Under the pieces are notes generated by a model. It was not told the origin of the DNA, did not search any database, and saw nothing but the letters and a program-made list of their open reading frames with translations. From contig DIYH01000038.1 of assembly GCA_002435755.1 (NCBI GenBank), positions 21,588 through 85,587 on the forward strand: a stretch of DNA of 64,000 nt. The letters run 5' to 3'. Below, piece by piece: positions 34,502 through 43,753 of the stretch. This stretch comes from Flammeovirgaceae bacterium UBA6059 (GTDB lineage Bacteria > Bacteroidota > Bacteroidia > Cytophagales > Cyclobacteriaceae). The position numbers and the translations under genes are program-made. The stretch's first letter is position 1; every line of letters begins with the position of its first letter.

Positions 34502-35437
34502 ATGTTAGATTCGTTTTACTATCCATTGCTGATGAAGCTACCGCGACTTCTCGTTTACTCACTACCTTTTTTTGGACTGCTATTATTGGTGTGGTTGCTG
34601 GAGCCTGTGATCTATTATTACTGGGTCCCAATAAAAGATAAGCTGACTGTTGAAAAATCTGATATCGCAGAGATCAAAGTCATTGCTCACCGGGGAGCTT
34701 CGGGTATTGCACCGGAAAACACCTTGGCGGCCGTGGATATAGCCATAGAGCAGAAGGTGGATATGATAGAGATCGATGTGCACCTAAGTGCCGATGGTCA
34801 GTTGATGGTCATACACGACGAATCTCTTGAGCGCACCACCGATGGTGAGGGTATGATCCATGAGTACACAGCTAAAGAGCTTAAGAAACTTGATGCAGGA
34901 GCCTGGTTTGGTCCTGAGTTTTCAGAAGAGAAAATCCCTACCCTTGATGAGGTACTTACCAGAATAAGGGGACGAGCGACATGTCTTATAGAATTAAAAT
35001 GGGCTGAAGAGTTTCTTTATGAAGAGATTGTCGCGAAAGTACATGAGTCTATTGATCGCAACAATGCCGAGGACTGGGTGGTCATCGAGTCGTTTGAAGA
35101 AGATTATCTCGTGCAATCCAACGCAATCGACCCCAGCATTCCGGTCCAGAAGCTTATTGTTTTCGAAGAATCAGCGCCGCTCTTCAGTTTCCATCTGGAC
35201 AATGAATTTCATCTTGGTGATGTTGACCTGGAGTCCTATTACAAGGGCCTCAACCCTTATTACCTGAGCCTAACACAGCGCAGGGTCGTAGGTTTGCATG
35301 TCCAGGGATTGACCGTCTATACCTATACTGTCAATGAACGTGAGGACATGGAAAAACTCCTGCTGATGGGCGTAGATGGTATCATTACAGATTTTCCTGA
35401 CCGGCTGATCGACCTCAAGAACAATTGGCCGGATTAG
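34502..35437 (+). CDS. Membrane-anchored glycerophosphodiester phosphodiesterase
   Basis: A 311-residue GDPD-family enzyme with an N-terminal membrane helix (SLPFFGLLLLVWLLEPVIYYY, residues ~20-40). The catalytic set is complete: HRGAS, PENT, the metal ligands in MIEIDVH (Glu and Asp), the second catalytic His in VIHDE, and the later Glu in CLIELKW. Such enzymes release sn-glycerol-3-phosphate from glycerophosphodiesters. The anchor suggests it faces the periplasm. A paralog follows 75 bp downstream with the same architecture. Confidence 0.94.
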   Translation: MLDSFYYPLLMKLPRLLVYSLPFFGLLLLVWLLEPVIYYYWVPIKDKLTVEKSDIAEIKVIAHRGASGIAPENTLAAVDIAIEQKVDMIEIDVHLSADGQLMVIHDESLERTTDGEGMIHEYTAKELKKLDAGAWFGPEFSEEKIPTLDEVLTRIRGRATCLIELKWAEEFLYEEIVAKVHESIDRNNAEDWVVIESFEEDYLVQSNAIDPSIPVQKLIVFEESAPLFSFHLDNEFHLGDVDLESYYKGLNPYYLSLTQRRVVGLHVQGLTVYTYTVNEREDMEKLLLMGVDGIITDFPDRLIDLKNNWPD

Positions 35438-35512
35438 GCTAGTACATCATTCATTTTATCCTACCGCAAAAATTCGTAGATTTCAAGAGTAATAACTTTC
35501 CATAGTCAATCT

Positions 35513-36412
35513 ATGAAAAACCGACCCTTTGTAATATTATCTGTGCTTGTTGTATTGGTGTCAAGCATCTGGTTGTTAGAGCCTATTATTTTCCAGGCAT
35601 TGTTTGTAAGTACCGAAATCACCGACAAGCTTAAGGGACATGAAATCGTTAATATAGCTCATAGAGGAGCCTCAGGGCATGCGCCGGAAAACACCCTTCC
35701 GGCAATAGACCTTGCCCTTGAAATGGGAGCGGATATGATCGCAATTGATGTACATGTCACTAAAGATGGTGAGGTAATAGTCCTTCATGATGAACAACTA
35801 GGGCGTACGACAAATGGGTCGGGTAATGTACATGAGTTTACCCTGGCAGAGCTAAAAGAATTGGATGCAGGTAGTTGGTTCAGTTCAGAATTCGCTGGAG
35901 AAAAAATTCCAACACTTGATGAGGCCCTCAAGCATATCGATGGACGCGCTAAATGTTTGATCGAGATGAAATCCAAGGGTAGTGTGTACTATGAAGGTTT
36001 TGCCAAGTTGGTAGTGGATGTTATCGAGGACAACAATGCAGTAGACTGGTGTATTCTTGAGTCATATGATGAGCACTATTTAGACGAAGCACATGAATAT
36101 GATCCTCGTGTACAGATCAAACAAATATTGATCGGAGAGGACAATACCAATGTTTTCAGCTATTTCATTCGCACTAGAAACCTGATGAATACCCGTCAGA
36201 AGCATAAATATCTTAGTGCAGTTAACCCTCCTTTTCATGCACTATCTGAACGCAGAGTTTATGAACTCCACTCTCGCAGACTTCAGGTGTTTACCTTCTT
36301 GGTAAATGAGCGTGAAGACTTGATCAAAGTGCTGAACATGGGAGTGGATGGAGTGATCACCGACTTTCCTGATCGGCTTCATAAGATCAAAGAAGAGATA
36401 GAAGCGTTGTAG
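35513..36412 (+). CDS. Second GDPD-family protein with a lost metal-binding Glu
   Basis: A 299-residue paralog of the preceding protein with the same N-terminal membrane helix (VILSVLVVLVSSIWLLEPI) and overall sequence. It keeps HRGAS, PENT, VLHDE and CLIEMKS, but the metal-site motif E-x-D is changed: the segment reads MIAIDVH, with GCA (Ala) where the neighbour has GAG (Glu). In studied GDPDs that Glu coordinates the catalytic metal, so this protein may be inactive, metal-altered or a binding protein. The reading frame is otherwise intact, which argues against simple decay. It ends three bases from a convergent gene. Confidence 0.9.
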   Translation: MKNRPFVILSVLVVLVSSIWLLEPIIFQALFVSTEITDKLKGHEIVNIAHRGASGHAPENTLPAIDLALEMGADMIAIDVHVTKDGEVIVLHDEQLGRTTNGSGNVHEFTLAELKELDAGSWFSSEFAGEKIPTLDEALKHIDGRAKCLIEMKSKGSVYYEGFAKLVVDVIEDNNAVDWCILESYDEHYLDEAHEYDPRVQIKQILIGEDNTNVFSYFIRTRNLMNTRQKHKYLSAVNPPFHALSERRVYELHSRRLQVFTFLVNEREDLIKVLNMGVDGVITDFPDRLHKIKEEIEAL

Positions 36413-36415
36413 CTT

Positions 36416-37435
36416 CTACAGTGATACGAGCAATAGGTTATTCATCTCGACCTCCGAGGCGATATAGCCGAAAGCAGGCCAGTAGCTTGTTTCAAGCACA
36501 CGCTGAAAGATCTCTCTGGCCCTATTGATATCACCTTGGATCATATACCAATATCCGACACCATAGCCTTGAGTAGCCATTTGTAATTCTGATGCCTCAT
36601 TGGTCACTTTCACATCTAGTAGTTCTTCAGGAGCGATTTCTCCTTTATACATCAGTAGCCTTTTATGATAGGCACCATTTTCGATGATCTTCATATCACT
36701 GGTTATAGGTCCGAGCAGTGCTGTTGCCGCATCTACATTTCCTATTTTCCGATAGGTCATGAAAAGCCAGTCAGATGTGGCCACTAGTAGATCATCGTTC
36801 ACGCTAAAGTCCATACATTTCTTGTAAGAAGAGACTGCCTTATCATAGTTGCCCTTTAGATAATAGGCAAGACCAAGATGATACCAAACATTGAATTGGG
36901 TAGTCGTCAGTGGCTTATTGAGACGATTAGGGACACCATCTTGTTCAATCTGTAAGTCAGCACCCCGGATGAGAAAAGCTGCTTTTTCCAGGTCAGAAAC
37001 GGCTTCATCAAATTGTCTGGTTGTAATATATCTGTGCCCTCTGTGGCGCAATAGTTCGTAAGAGTCAGGGTGCTTACTGAGGCCTTCTGAGTATATATTA
37101 ATGGCGTCCTTGTATTGCGACATATAGGCCAACCTCCGGCCATACCAAATGATGTAGTCGAGGCTGTCCGGGTTGCTGTCATAGTTTTGTCTGGCTTCTT
37201 CTAATTCTCGCTGCTTCTTTCGAAGGGTCCTACCAGTGAAAGTTTGTCGGAGCAAGGGTGCTCCCAGTATCGACATAGCCTCGTATTCTTCATTAGGTTC
37301 AGAAGGATTGGGTACTACTGGACGGGTGATCCTGGACTCAGGACTACCACCTGTGCTTGACTCAGTCTGCACACAACTTGACATGCACAGACCAAAGCCG
37401 AAAAATACACCTATTATTACGTAGTACTTGATCAT
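36416..37435 (-). CDS. TPR lipoprotein
   Basis: A 339-residue periplasmic or outer membrane lipoprotein. I start it at ATG 37435, which gives a lipoprotein signal (IKYYVIIGVFFGFGLCMSSC, lipobox MSSC); the frame extends 27 bases further upstream without adding a better signal. After a Ser/Pro-rich linker, TPR-type helices follow (YIIWYGRRLAYMSQYKDAIN, then AYYLKGNYDKAVSSYKKCM and YWYMIQGDINRAREIF). No enzyme motif is present, so it is probably a scaffold for an envelope complex that cannot be named. Confidence 0.87.
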   Translation of the reverse strand: MIKYYVIIGVFFGFGLCMSSCVQTESSTGGSPESRITRPVVPNPSEPNEEYEAMSILGAPLLRQTFTGRTLRKKQRELEEARQNYDSNPDSLDYIIWYGRRLAYMSQYKDAINIYSEGLSKHPDSYELLRHRGHRYITTRQFDEAVSDLEKAAFLIRGADLQIEQDGVPNRLNKPLTTTQFNVWYHLGLAYYLKGNYDKAVSSYKKCMDFSVNDDLLVATSDWLFMTYRKIGNVDAATALLGPITSDMKIIENGAYHKRLLMYKGEIAPEELLDVKVTNEASELQMATQGYGVGYWYMIQGDINRAREIFQRVLETSYWPAFGYIASEVEMNNLLLVSL

Positions 37436-37501
37436 TATCGAGGTATTACAACTATATGTCAACTGGCGACATTAAATCCCTCAACTGGCTGGAGTATAAA
37501 T

Positions 37502-39094
37502 TTACTTCATTCCCGGTTGTTTGATCTCAAATCCCGTCTTTTCTTTTTCTTCTTTCACAATATTCTTCACGTCTTTCAGGAGCTGTTTGGCATCATATAC
37601 TATTCCATCTTTAATAGTGTACTTTACTCCACCTACCCTGACCACCTCATTGTCATCAGTCAGCTTGATCGCTCCCGTACCATATAGAACTTTCAAATTC
37701 TGCAAAGGGTTTTCTTCTACCACTATAAGGTCAGCCATCTTACCTACCTCTATGGTGCCAATAATGTCTTGAGCACCTAATGCTTCAGCCCCTTTTAAAG
37801 TTGCTGCACGGATCACTTCCAGTGGATGGAATCCAGCCTCTCTCAACAACTCTAACTCGCGGATATAAGCAAAACCGTACAATTGGAAAATAAAGCCTGA
37901 GTCTGATCCAGCCGTTACCCGGCCGCCTCTGTTCTTATATTCATTGACGAAAGTCATCCATAGTTTGTAGTTCTCCTTCCAGTTCACTTCTTCCTCGGTA
38001 CCCCAAAAATGCCAGTATGATCCATGCGAGATCTTGCTGGGCTGGTAGAACCTCCAAAGTGATGGTAAGGTGTAGTCTTCATGCCATTCTGCTCTTCGGG
38101 CTCGCATCAGATCACGGCTGGCCTCATAGATGTTGAAAGTAGGATCAAGCGTGAAGTCTAGTTCGAGCAGTTCGTTCATTACTTCATTCCACTTGTCAGA
38201 ATAAGGTGCTGCGGCTTGTTTCCAGAGTCTTCCTGCTTCGCCAAACCGGTCCTGCTCGTTCATGTAGTTGTAGTCCAGTGGATAATTCTGTACCGTCTGG
38301 TCTGTAAACAGGGCTTCAGGTAAACCGTACCAATGCTCCATCGAGGTGAGCCCAAACCTTGCCGTCTGCAGTACATTGAGCCATGCGACATCCATCTGAG
38401 CGTGGTGACAAGCCGATCTTAATCCGAGCCTCTTGTTTTCTCTTAAGGCGGCTTCCATAATTTTTGGATGCGCCCCAAAAAACTTTATTCCATCAGCACC
38501 ATTTTCAGCATTTTGTTGCACCCATTTTACAGCATCCTCAACTGAGCTAATACCTCCTTTAGCGCCTTGTCCAAAGGCAGTGTAGGCATAGATCCTGGGA
38601 GCGGTAATTTGATTTTTAAGACTTTTCTCTTTATGCTCAAGTACCCAGTCAAGGCCATTCCCCGCTGATGGGTCACGGATGGTGGTGATCCCATGAGCCA
38701 TCCATAGTTTAAAGACATATTCTGCTGGCGTGCCTTGTGAAGTACCCCCTATATGGCCATGCATGTCCACAAGACCGGGTAGTACATACATACCCTCCGC
38801 ATCAATCACCTTAGCTCCTTCCTTTACCTTAGGCCTCCGCTCATTGCTGATCTCAACACCTGGATACCCAACCACTTGCACATCCACAATTTTATTGTTC
38901 TCGACCACAATGTCCACGGGCCCGATGGGTGGAGCACCAGTGCCGTTGATCAATGTAGCTCCCTGAATAATCATCTGATCGAAGGGGCCTTCACCTTCTG
39001 ATCGATCAGGAGCTGGTGTAATGGGTCTTTGTGCTACCCCAAATGATAAGACGATAAGTGAAAAAAACAGCGTGGATAAAAAATGCTTTTTCAT
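37502..39094 (-). CDS. Secreted amidohydrolase-superfamily enzyme
   Basis: A 530-residue metal-dependent hydrolase with a signal peptide (KKHFLSTLFFSLIVLSFGVA). I start it at ATG 39094; a longer version to 39160 has no signal. The TIM-barrel metal ligands are visible: HxH in VDMHGHIGG, a Lys in NGADGIKFFGAHP, His in SACHHAQMD, His in TSMEHW and Asp in TAGSDSGF. The flanking small beta domain holds ATLINGTGAPP and IGTIEVGKMADLIVVEENPL. This is the imidazolonepropionase/prolidase-like branch; the substrate is not predictable. A well-formed promoter lies upstream. Confidence 0.92.
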   Translation of the reverse strand: MKKHFLSTLFFSLIVLSFGVAQRPITPAPDRSEGEGPFDQMIIQGATLINGTGAPPIGPVDIVVENNKIVDVQVVGYPGVEISNERRPKVKEGAKVIDAEGMYVLPGLVDMHGHIGGTSQGTPAEYVFKLWMAHGITTIRDPSAGNGLDWVLEHKEKSLKNQITAPRIYAYTAFGQGAKGGISSVEDAVKWVQQNAENGADGIKFFGAHPKIMEAALRENKRLGLRSACHHAQMDVAWLNVLQTARFGLTSMEHWYGLPEALFTDQTVQNYPLDYNYMNEQDRFGEAGRLWKQAAAPYSDKWNEVMNELLELDFTLDPTFNIYEASRDLMRARRAEWHEDYTLPSLWRFYQPSKISHGSYWHFWGTEEEVNWKENYKLWMTFVNEYKNRGGRVTAGSDSGFIFQLYGFAYIRELELLREAGFHPLEVIRAATLKGAEALGAQDIIGTIEVGKMADLIVVEENPLQNLKVLYGTGAIKLTDDNEVVRVGGVKYTIKDGIVYDAKQLLKDVKNIVKEEKEKTGFEIKQPGMK

Positions 39095-39120
39095 AATTGA
39101 AAGAGAAAATTGGAGCTTAA

Positions 39121-39152
39121 CAATAATACCAACACACCAATCCGATTCCAAA
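39121..39152 (-). promoter_or_regulatory. Promoter of the amidohydrolase gene
   Basis: Minus strand: TTTG (39152-39149), 20-bp spacer, TATTATTG (39128-39121), which is the full -33 and 7 of 8 of the -7 consensus. It gives a short leader before ATG 39094. Confidence 0.68.
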
Positions 39153-39185
39153 CCGCTCATCCCATGTTCAAAGCCTCAAATGAAC

Positions 39186-39215
39186 TTTATGACCAAATCA
39201 AAAATTATACTTTTG
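39186..39215 (+). promoter_or_regulatory. Promoter of the thioredoxin-like gene
   Basis: TTTA (39186-39189), 18-bp spacer, TACTTTTG (39208-39215), an exact TANNTTTG. It lies 17 bp before ATG 39232. Confidence 0.62.
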
Positions 39216-39231
39216 CGCTAAAGATTAAGCT

Positions 39232-39789
39232 ATGGCACTAACTCCGTCTAACATGTTGCCGTTGGGTACGAAAGCACCGGATTTTCGACTTCCGGATGTC
39301 GTTACAGGTGACCATGTTTCATTAGAGGATATCAATTCTGATAAGGCTACAGTGATCATGTTTATATGCAATCATTGTCCTTATGTAATTCACATTCAGG
39401 AGAAGATGGTAACTCTGGCACATGAATATATAGAAAGAGGGGTATCTTTTGCCGCTATCAGCTCCAACGATGTTGATAATTACCCGGCAGATGCACCTGA
39501 TAAAATGAAAGAAAGAGCTTCCGAACTAGGTTTTAGATTCCCATACCTCTATGATGAAAGTCAAGAAGTTGCGAAAGCATACATGGCGGCATGTACACCT
39601 GATTTCTATGTATTTGACAGGAACCTTAGCTGCGTGTACCGTGGGAGGATGGATGACTCCACTCCTGGCAATGGTAAACCTGTAAGTGGTAAAGATCTAA
39701 GAACAGCTTTGGACGCTATGCTATTGGGTGAGTCAGTAAGCGACCAGCAGATGCCAAGTATGGGATGCAATATCAAATGGAAATCATAA
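39232..39789 (+). CDS. Thioredoxin-fold redox protein (AhpC/TSA-like)
   Basis: A 185-residue cytoplasmic redoxin. It opens with the peroxiredoxin-type segment LPLGTKAPDFRLPDVVTG and has the redox site FICNHCPYVIH (CxxC). Later phrases YLYDESQEVAKAYMAACTPDFYVFD and the RMDDSTPGNGKPV loop are typical of this widespread subfamily of thioredoxin-like proteins. A second cysteine (ACTPDF) may take part in resolution. The exact electron donor and substrate are unknown. panB starts 10 bp after its stop, so the two are probably cotranscribed. Confidence 0.93.
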   Translation: MALTPSNMLPLGTKAPDFRLPDVVTGDHVSLEDINSDKATVIMFICNHCPYVIHIQEKMVTLAHEYIERGVSFAAISSNDVDNYPADAPDKMKERASELGFRFPYLYDESQEVAKAYMAACTPDFYVFDRNLSCVYRGRMDDSTPGNGKPVSGKDLRTALDAMLLGESVSDQQMPSMGCNIKWKS

Positions 39790-39799
39790 TCAGGAAGCA

Positions 39800-40615
39800 A
39801 TGTCGGTTCATAGCAATGTAAAAAAAATCACCACCCATCAACTTCGTGAAATGAAAGCACGAGGCGAGAAGATCTCGATGCTGACGGCCTACGATTACTC
39901 CATGGCACGCATTCTTGATGGGGCAGGTATCGATGTGCTACTTGTTGGCGATTCTGCCTCCAATGTAATGGCTGGTAATGAGACGACATTACCGATTACG
40001 CTTGACCAGATGATCTATCATGCCAGTTCCGTGGTAAAGGCCGTAAGGCGTGCACTGGTAGTGGTAGATGTTCCATTCGGAAGCTATCAAGGCAACTCCA
40101 CTGAGGCACTGCGATCTTCTGTAAGAATCATGAAAGAGTCGGGTGGACATGCCGTGAAGATGGAGGGTGGAAGTGAAATCAAAGAGAGCGTCCTTCGTGT
40201 GCTAAGCGCTGGTGTGCCAGTTATGGGGCACCTGGGTCTTACACCTCAGTCAATTTATAAGTTTGGCACGTACACTGTGCGAGCAAGGGAAGATGCGGAG
40301 GCCCAAAAACTCATTGAAGATGCCCTTTTACTGGAGGAATGTGGCTGTTTCGCTATTGTACTTGAAAAAATACCTGCGACACTAGCACACAAGGTTTCGC
40401 AACAGCTATCGATCCCTGTGATTGGTATTGGAGCAGGCCCGAATGTGGACGGGCAGGTATTGGTCATGCACGATATGTTGGGCATTACCCAGGACTTCAA
40501 GCCAAGATTTTTGAGGCAATATGCTGATCTCAATACTGTGATCACTGAAGGGGTTGGTAGATACATTGCGGATGTCAAATCAGGTGGTTTCCCGACAGAA
40601 GAAGAAAGCTACTGA
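39800..40615 (+). CDS. panB: Ketopantoate hydroxymethyltransferase
   Basis: A 271-residue enzyme of pantothenate/CoA synthesis that transfers a hydroxymethyl group from methylene-tetrahydrofolate to 2-oxoisovalerate. Conserved segments are complete: MLTAYDYSMARILDGAGID, VGDSASNV (metal Asp), VVVDVPFGSYQ, HAVKMEGG, VMGHLGLTPQS and IGIGAGPNVDGQVLVMHD. Its substrate also feeds leucine synthesis, whose genes lie about 8 kb downstream. It probably shares a transcript with the redoxin gene upstream. Confidence 0.97.
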   Translation: MSVHSNVKKITTHQLREMKARGEKISMLTAYDYSMARILDGAGIDVLLVGDSASNVMAGNETTLPITLDQMIYHASSVVKAVRRALVVVDVPFGSYQGNSTEALRSSVRIMKESGGHAVKMEGGSEIKESVLRVLSAGVPVMGHLGLTPQSIYKFGTYTVRAREDAEAQKLIEDALLLEECGCFAIVLEKIPATLAHKVSQQLSIPVIGIGAGPNVDGQVLVMHDMLGITQDFKPRFLRQYADLNTVITEGVGRYIADVKSGGFPTEEESY

Positions 40616-40778
40616 TCAAGCCATTTCCACTGAATCAACTTATGTGGCAACACTGAACTGGATTTCATAAATTCGCCAACGCTAGCCGGTCTATCGGACT
40701 GACCATAGATTCGAAGCATTAAACGAGACAATCAATAGACATCAACAGATGTCACAGCTCATATAAATTAAGAATATA

Positions 40779-43001
40779 ATGACCGCACATTCAAAGATCA
40801 TCTATACAAAGACCGACGAGGCGCCTGCCTTGGCTACATATTCATTGCTACCGATTATTGAGGCTTTTGCTAAACCTTCAGGAGTGGAGTTTGAGCTTAA
40901 GGATATTTCCCTGGCGGGAAGGATTATTGCAAGCTTCCCTGAAAGACTTGAAGCTTCGCAGCAAATACCCGATGATCTTGCTTTGCTCGGGGAGCTGGCT
41001 AAAACACCAGAGGCTAACATTATCAAGCTGCCCAACATTAGTGCCTCGGTACCTCAATTAGAAGCGGCTATCAAAGAGCTACAGGACCAGGGTTATGATC
41101 TTCCGAATTACCCTGTAGAGCCCAAAGATGATACTGAAAAGGAAATCAAAGCACGGTATGATAAGGTAAAGGGTAGTGCGGTAAACCCGGTGCTACGTGA
41201 GGGCAACTCTGATCGAAGGGCACCATTGTCTGTTAAGGCCTTCGCCCGTAAAAACCCACACTCAATGGGTGCCTGGAGCAGCGATTCCAAGTCTCATGTA
41301 GCGAGTATGCCCGAAGGCGATTTTTACGGTAGTGAGAAGTCTGTAACGATAAGCGGAGATACTACCGTCAACATTGAGCATGTTGCAAATGGTGAGGCCA
41401 CAGTTCTTAAGTCAGGACTGCAGTTAATGGATGGAGAGATTGTCGATGCGTCCGTGATGAATAGAGATAAACTCCGTAGATTCTTAGCTACACAAATAGA
41501 TGACGCCAAAGCGCAAGGGGTATTGTTTTCTCTTCATATGAAGGCCACTATGATGAAGGTATCAGACCCTATCATTTTTGGCCATGCCGTATCTGTTTAC
41601 TATGCGGATGTATTTGAAAAGCATGCTGAAACCTTTGTATCATTGGGAGTCAATCCTAACAATGGTATCGGTGATGTGTACGCGAAAATTTCTTCTTTGC
41701 CAGATAAGCAACGGATGGAGATCGAGAATGATCTGAATGCTGTGTATAAAGGTCGTCCGGAGATGGCCATGGTTAATTCTGATAAAGGCACTACCAACCT
41801 ACATGTACCAAGTGATGTGATCATTGATGCTTCCATGCCTGCGGCAATCCGTTCCTCTGGACAAATGTGGGGGCCTGATGGTCAGTTGCATGACACCAAA
41901 TACGTCATTCCTGATAGGAGCTACGCTGGTGTATACCAGGAAGTGATCGACTTTTGTAAGGCCAATGGTGCCTTTGACCCAACCACAATGGGCACTGTGC
42001 CTAATGTAGGACTGATGGCTCAGAAGGCAGAGGAATATGGTTCGCATGATAAGACTTTTGAAGCTGATGAGGCAGGTGAGATCAGGGTCGTTGATACTAA
42101 TGGTAATGTGCTCATTTCACAGCAGGTCGAAGAAGGTGATATCTTCAGAATGTGCCAGGTGAAGGATGCACCAATTCAGGATTGGGTGAAACTTGCTATC
42201 ACCAGAGCGAAGGCTACTGGTGCTCCGGCCGTCTTCTGGCTGGATGCCGGTCGCGCACATGATGCTGAGTTGATCAAGAAGGTCAACCAATACCTGCCTG
42301 ATCATGATACAGGTGATCTTGAGATACACATAAAGTCTCCGGTAGAAGCGACCAAATTCTCGCTAGAGAGGATCAAAGTTGGTAAGGATACCATCTCTGT
42401 AACAGGAAATGTGTTACGCGATTACTTGACAGATTTATTCCCAATTCTGGAATTGGGTACGAGTGCTAAGATGCTTTCTATTGTACCATTGATGAATGGT
42501 GGAGGATTGTTTGAAACTGGTGCCGGCGGATCAGCACCTAAGCATGTTCAGCAATTTGAGCAGGAAGGACATCTTCGATGGGATTCATTGGGAGAGTTTT
42601 TAGCACTTGCTGCATCTCTAGAGCATATGAGCAAAACCACGAACAACTCTCGTGCTCAGATACTGGCTGATACATTGGATAAGGCGACTGGAAAGTTTCT
42701 TGATAATGCTAAGTCACCTTCTCGGAAGGTGAATGAACTTGACAACCGAGGTAGTCATTTCTACCTGGCTATGTATTGGGCAGAGACATTGGCTACCGAG
42801 TCGGATGATGCTGAGTTGAGAGAAAAATTTGCGGCTATAGCCAAAGAGATGGAGGCCAATGAGGAAAAAATTGTTCGGGAATTGAACGATGCGCAGGGAT
42901 CAGCGATGGATATTGGTGGATATTACCAGCCGGATACAGGGCGTGCATCAGAAGCGATGAAGCCTAGCGCAACATTCAATAGTATTCTGGCCAAGATTTA
43001 G
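40779..43001 (+). CDS. icd: Monomeric-type NADP-dependent isocitrate dehydrogenase
   Basis: A 740-residue enzyme of the monomeric IDH family, which decarboxylates isocitrate to 2-oxoglutarate with NADP. The size and opening (KIIYTKTDEAPALATYSLLP) are diagnostic, as are PNISASVPQLEAAIKELQ, NPVLREGNSDRRAP, KNPHSMGAW and LGTSAKMLSIVPLMNGGGLFETGAGGSAPKH (in parts). It is unrelated in length to the 415-residue dimeric enzyme. The gene stands alone, with 163 bp upstream in which I find no clear promoter match. Confidence 0.97.
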   Translation: MTAHSKIIYTKTDEAPALATYSLLPIIEAFAKPSGVEFELKDISLAGRIIASFPERLEASQQIPDDLALLGELAKTPEANIIKLPNISASVPQLEAAIKELQDQGYDLPNYPVEPKDDTEKEIKARYDKVKGSAVNPVLREGNSDRRAPLSVKAFARKNPHSMGAWSSDSKSHVASMPEGDFYGSEKSVTISGDTTVNIEHVANGEATVLKSGLQLMDGEIVDASVMNRDKLRRFLATQIDDAKAQGVLFSLHMKATMMKVSDPIIFGHAVSVYYADVFEKHAETFVSLGVNPNNGIGDVYAKISSLPDKQRMEIENDLNAVYKGRPEMAMVNSDKGTTNLHVPSDVIIDASMPAAIRSSGQMWGPDGQLHDTKYVIPDRSYAGVYQEVIDFCKANGAFDPTTMGTVPNVGLMAQKAEEYGSHDKTFEADEAGEIRVVDTNGNVLISQQVEEGDIFRMCQVKDAPIQDWVKLAITRAKATGAPAVFWLDAGRAHDAELIKKVNQYLPDHDTGDLEIHIKSPVEATKFSLERIKVGKDTISVTGNVLRDYLTDLFPILELGTSAKMLSIVPLMNGGGLFETGAGGSAPKHVQQFEQEGHLRWDSLGEFLALAASLEHMSKTTNNSRAQILADTLDKATGKFLDNAKSPSRKVNELDNRGSHFYLAMYWAETLATESDDAELREKFAAIAKEMEANEEKIVRELNDAQGSAMDIGGYYQPDTGRASEAMKPSATFNSILAKI

Positions 43002-43119
43002 TCCAATGTGTTCTGTAGGGGTGGCTGCAGATCAATTGGTTATCATTGGTCAAGAAATAAAGTACGTAATTAGTGACTCTTGGCAGTAAAACCTTAAGTA
43101 GGCTATAAGAGTTAGTGCT

Positions 43120-43752
43120 ATGATGGAAAAAGAACTTCCTTTATTTCCACTAAACCTGGTGGCTTATCCAGGACACGAGCTCAACTTGCACATTTTCGAG
43201 CCCAGATACCGCCAGTTAGTGAAAGACTGCCTCGCTGATGATCTGACTTTCGGTATACCTTCTTACATCCATAAACAGATAGAGTTCGGCACAGAGGTCA
43301 GGATTATAGAACTGTCCCATACTTACGACGATGGTAAGATGGATATCAAAACGGAAGGAGTAGAGATTTTTAAGGTCATCGACTTCCAAAACCCTTTCAA
43401 AGAAAAGCTTTATGCTGGTGGTCTTGTGGAAGTTTTTGAGAATAATCTGGAAGGGAACGCGCTGCTTCAGATAGAAATGTTAGAGCTGGCAAAAGAGCTT
43501 TTTTCATGGCTGGGGTCGGAAGATCAGATTGAGTTAAATGATGAGACATCTGTATATTCGATAGCACACAAAGTAGGGCTTTCCCCTGAACAGGAATATG
43601 AGTTGCTACAGATAATGGATGAGGAAGAACGGCAGCATTTTTTAATCGACCACCTGACTGCAATGATCCCAGCCTTGCAGAAGGCTGAGTTGGCCCGGGA
43701 GAGGATTCGACAAAATGGTCACTTTAAGCATCTGGATCCATTAAAATTTTGA
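43120..43752 (+). CDS. LON peptidase N-terminal-domain protein
   Basis: A 210-residue protein consisting of the Lon substrate-binding (LAN) domain and a helical tail, without ATPase or protease domains. It starts ELPLFPLNLVAYPGHELNLHIFEPRYRQL, the usual LON-domain opening (quoted here in part by motif LFPLNLV, PG, FEPRYR). The tail is helical (EYELLQIMDEEERQHFLIDHL). Two in-frame ATGs (43120, 43123) are equivalent. Its stop lies one base before nuoA, suggesting cotranscription with the NADH dehydrogenase genes; any link to complex I is an inference from position. Confidence 0.92.
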   Translation: MMEKELPLFPLNLVAYPGHELNLHIFEPRYRQLVKDCLADDLTFGIPSYIHKQIEFGTEVRIIELSHTYDDGKMDIKTEGVEIFKVIDFQNPFKEKLYAGGLVEVFENNLEGNALLQIEMLELAKELFSWLGSEDQIELNDETSVYSIAHKVGLSPEQEYELLQIMDEEERQHFLIDHLTAMIPALQKAELARERIRQNGHFKHLDPLKF

Positions 43753-43753
43753 T

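Noticed and set aside
39095..39160. N-terminal extension of the amidohydrolase
   Set aside because: A good promoter (39121-39152) lies inside this stretch and the signal peptide starts at ATG 39094.
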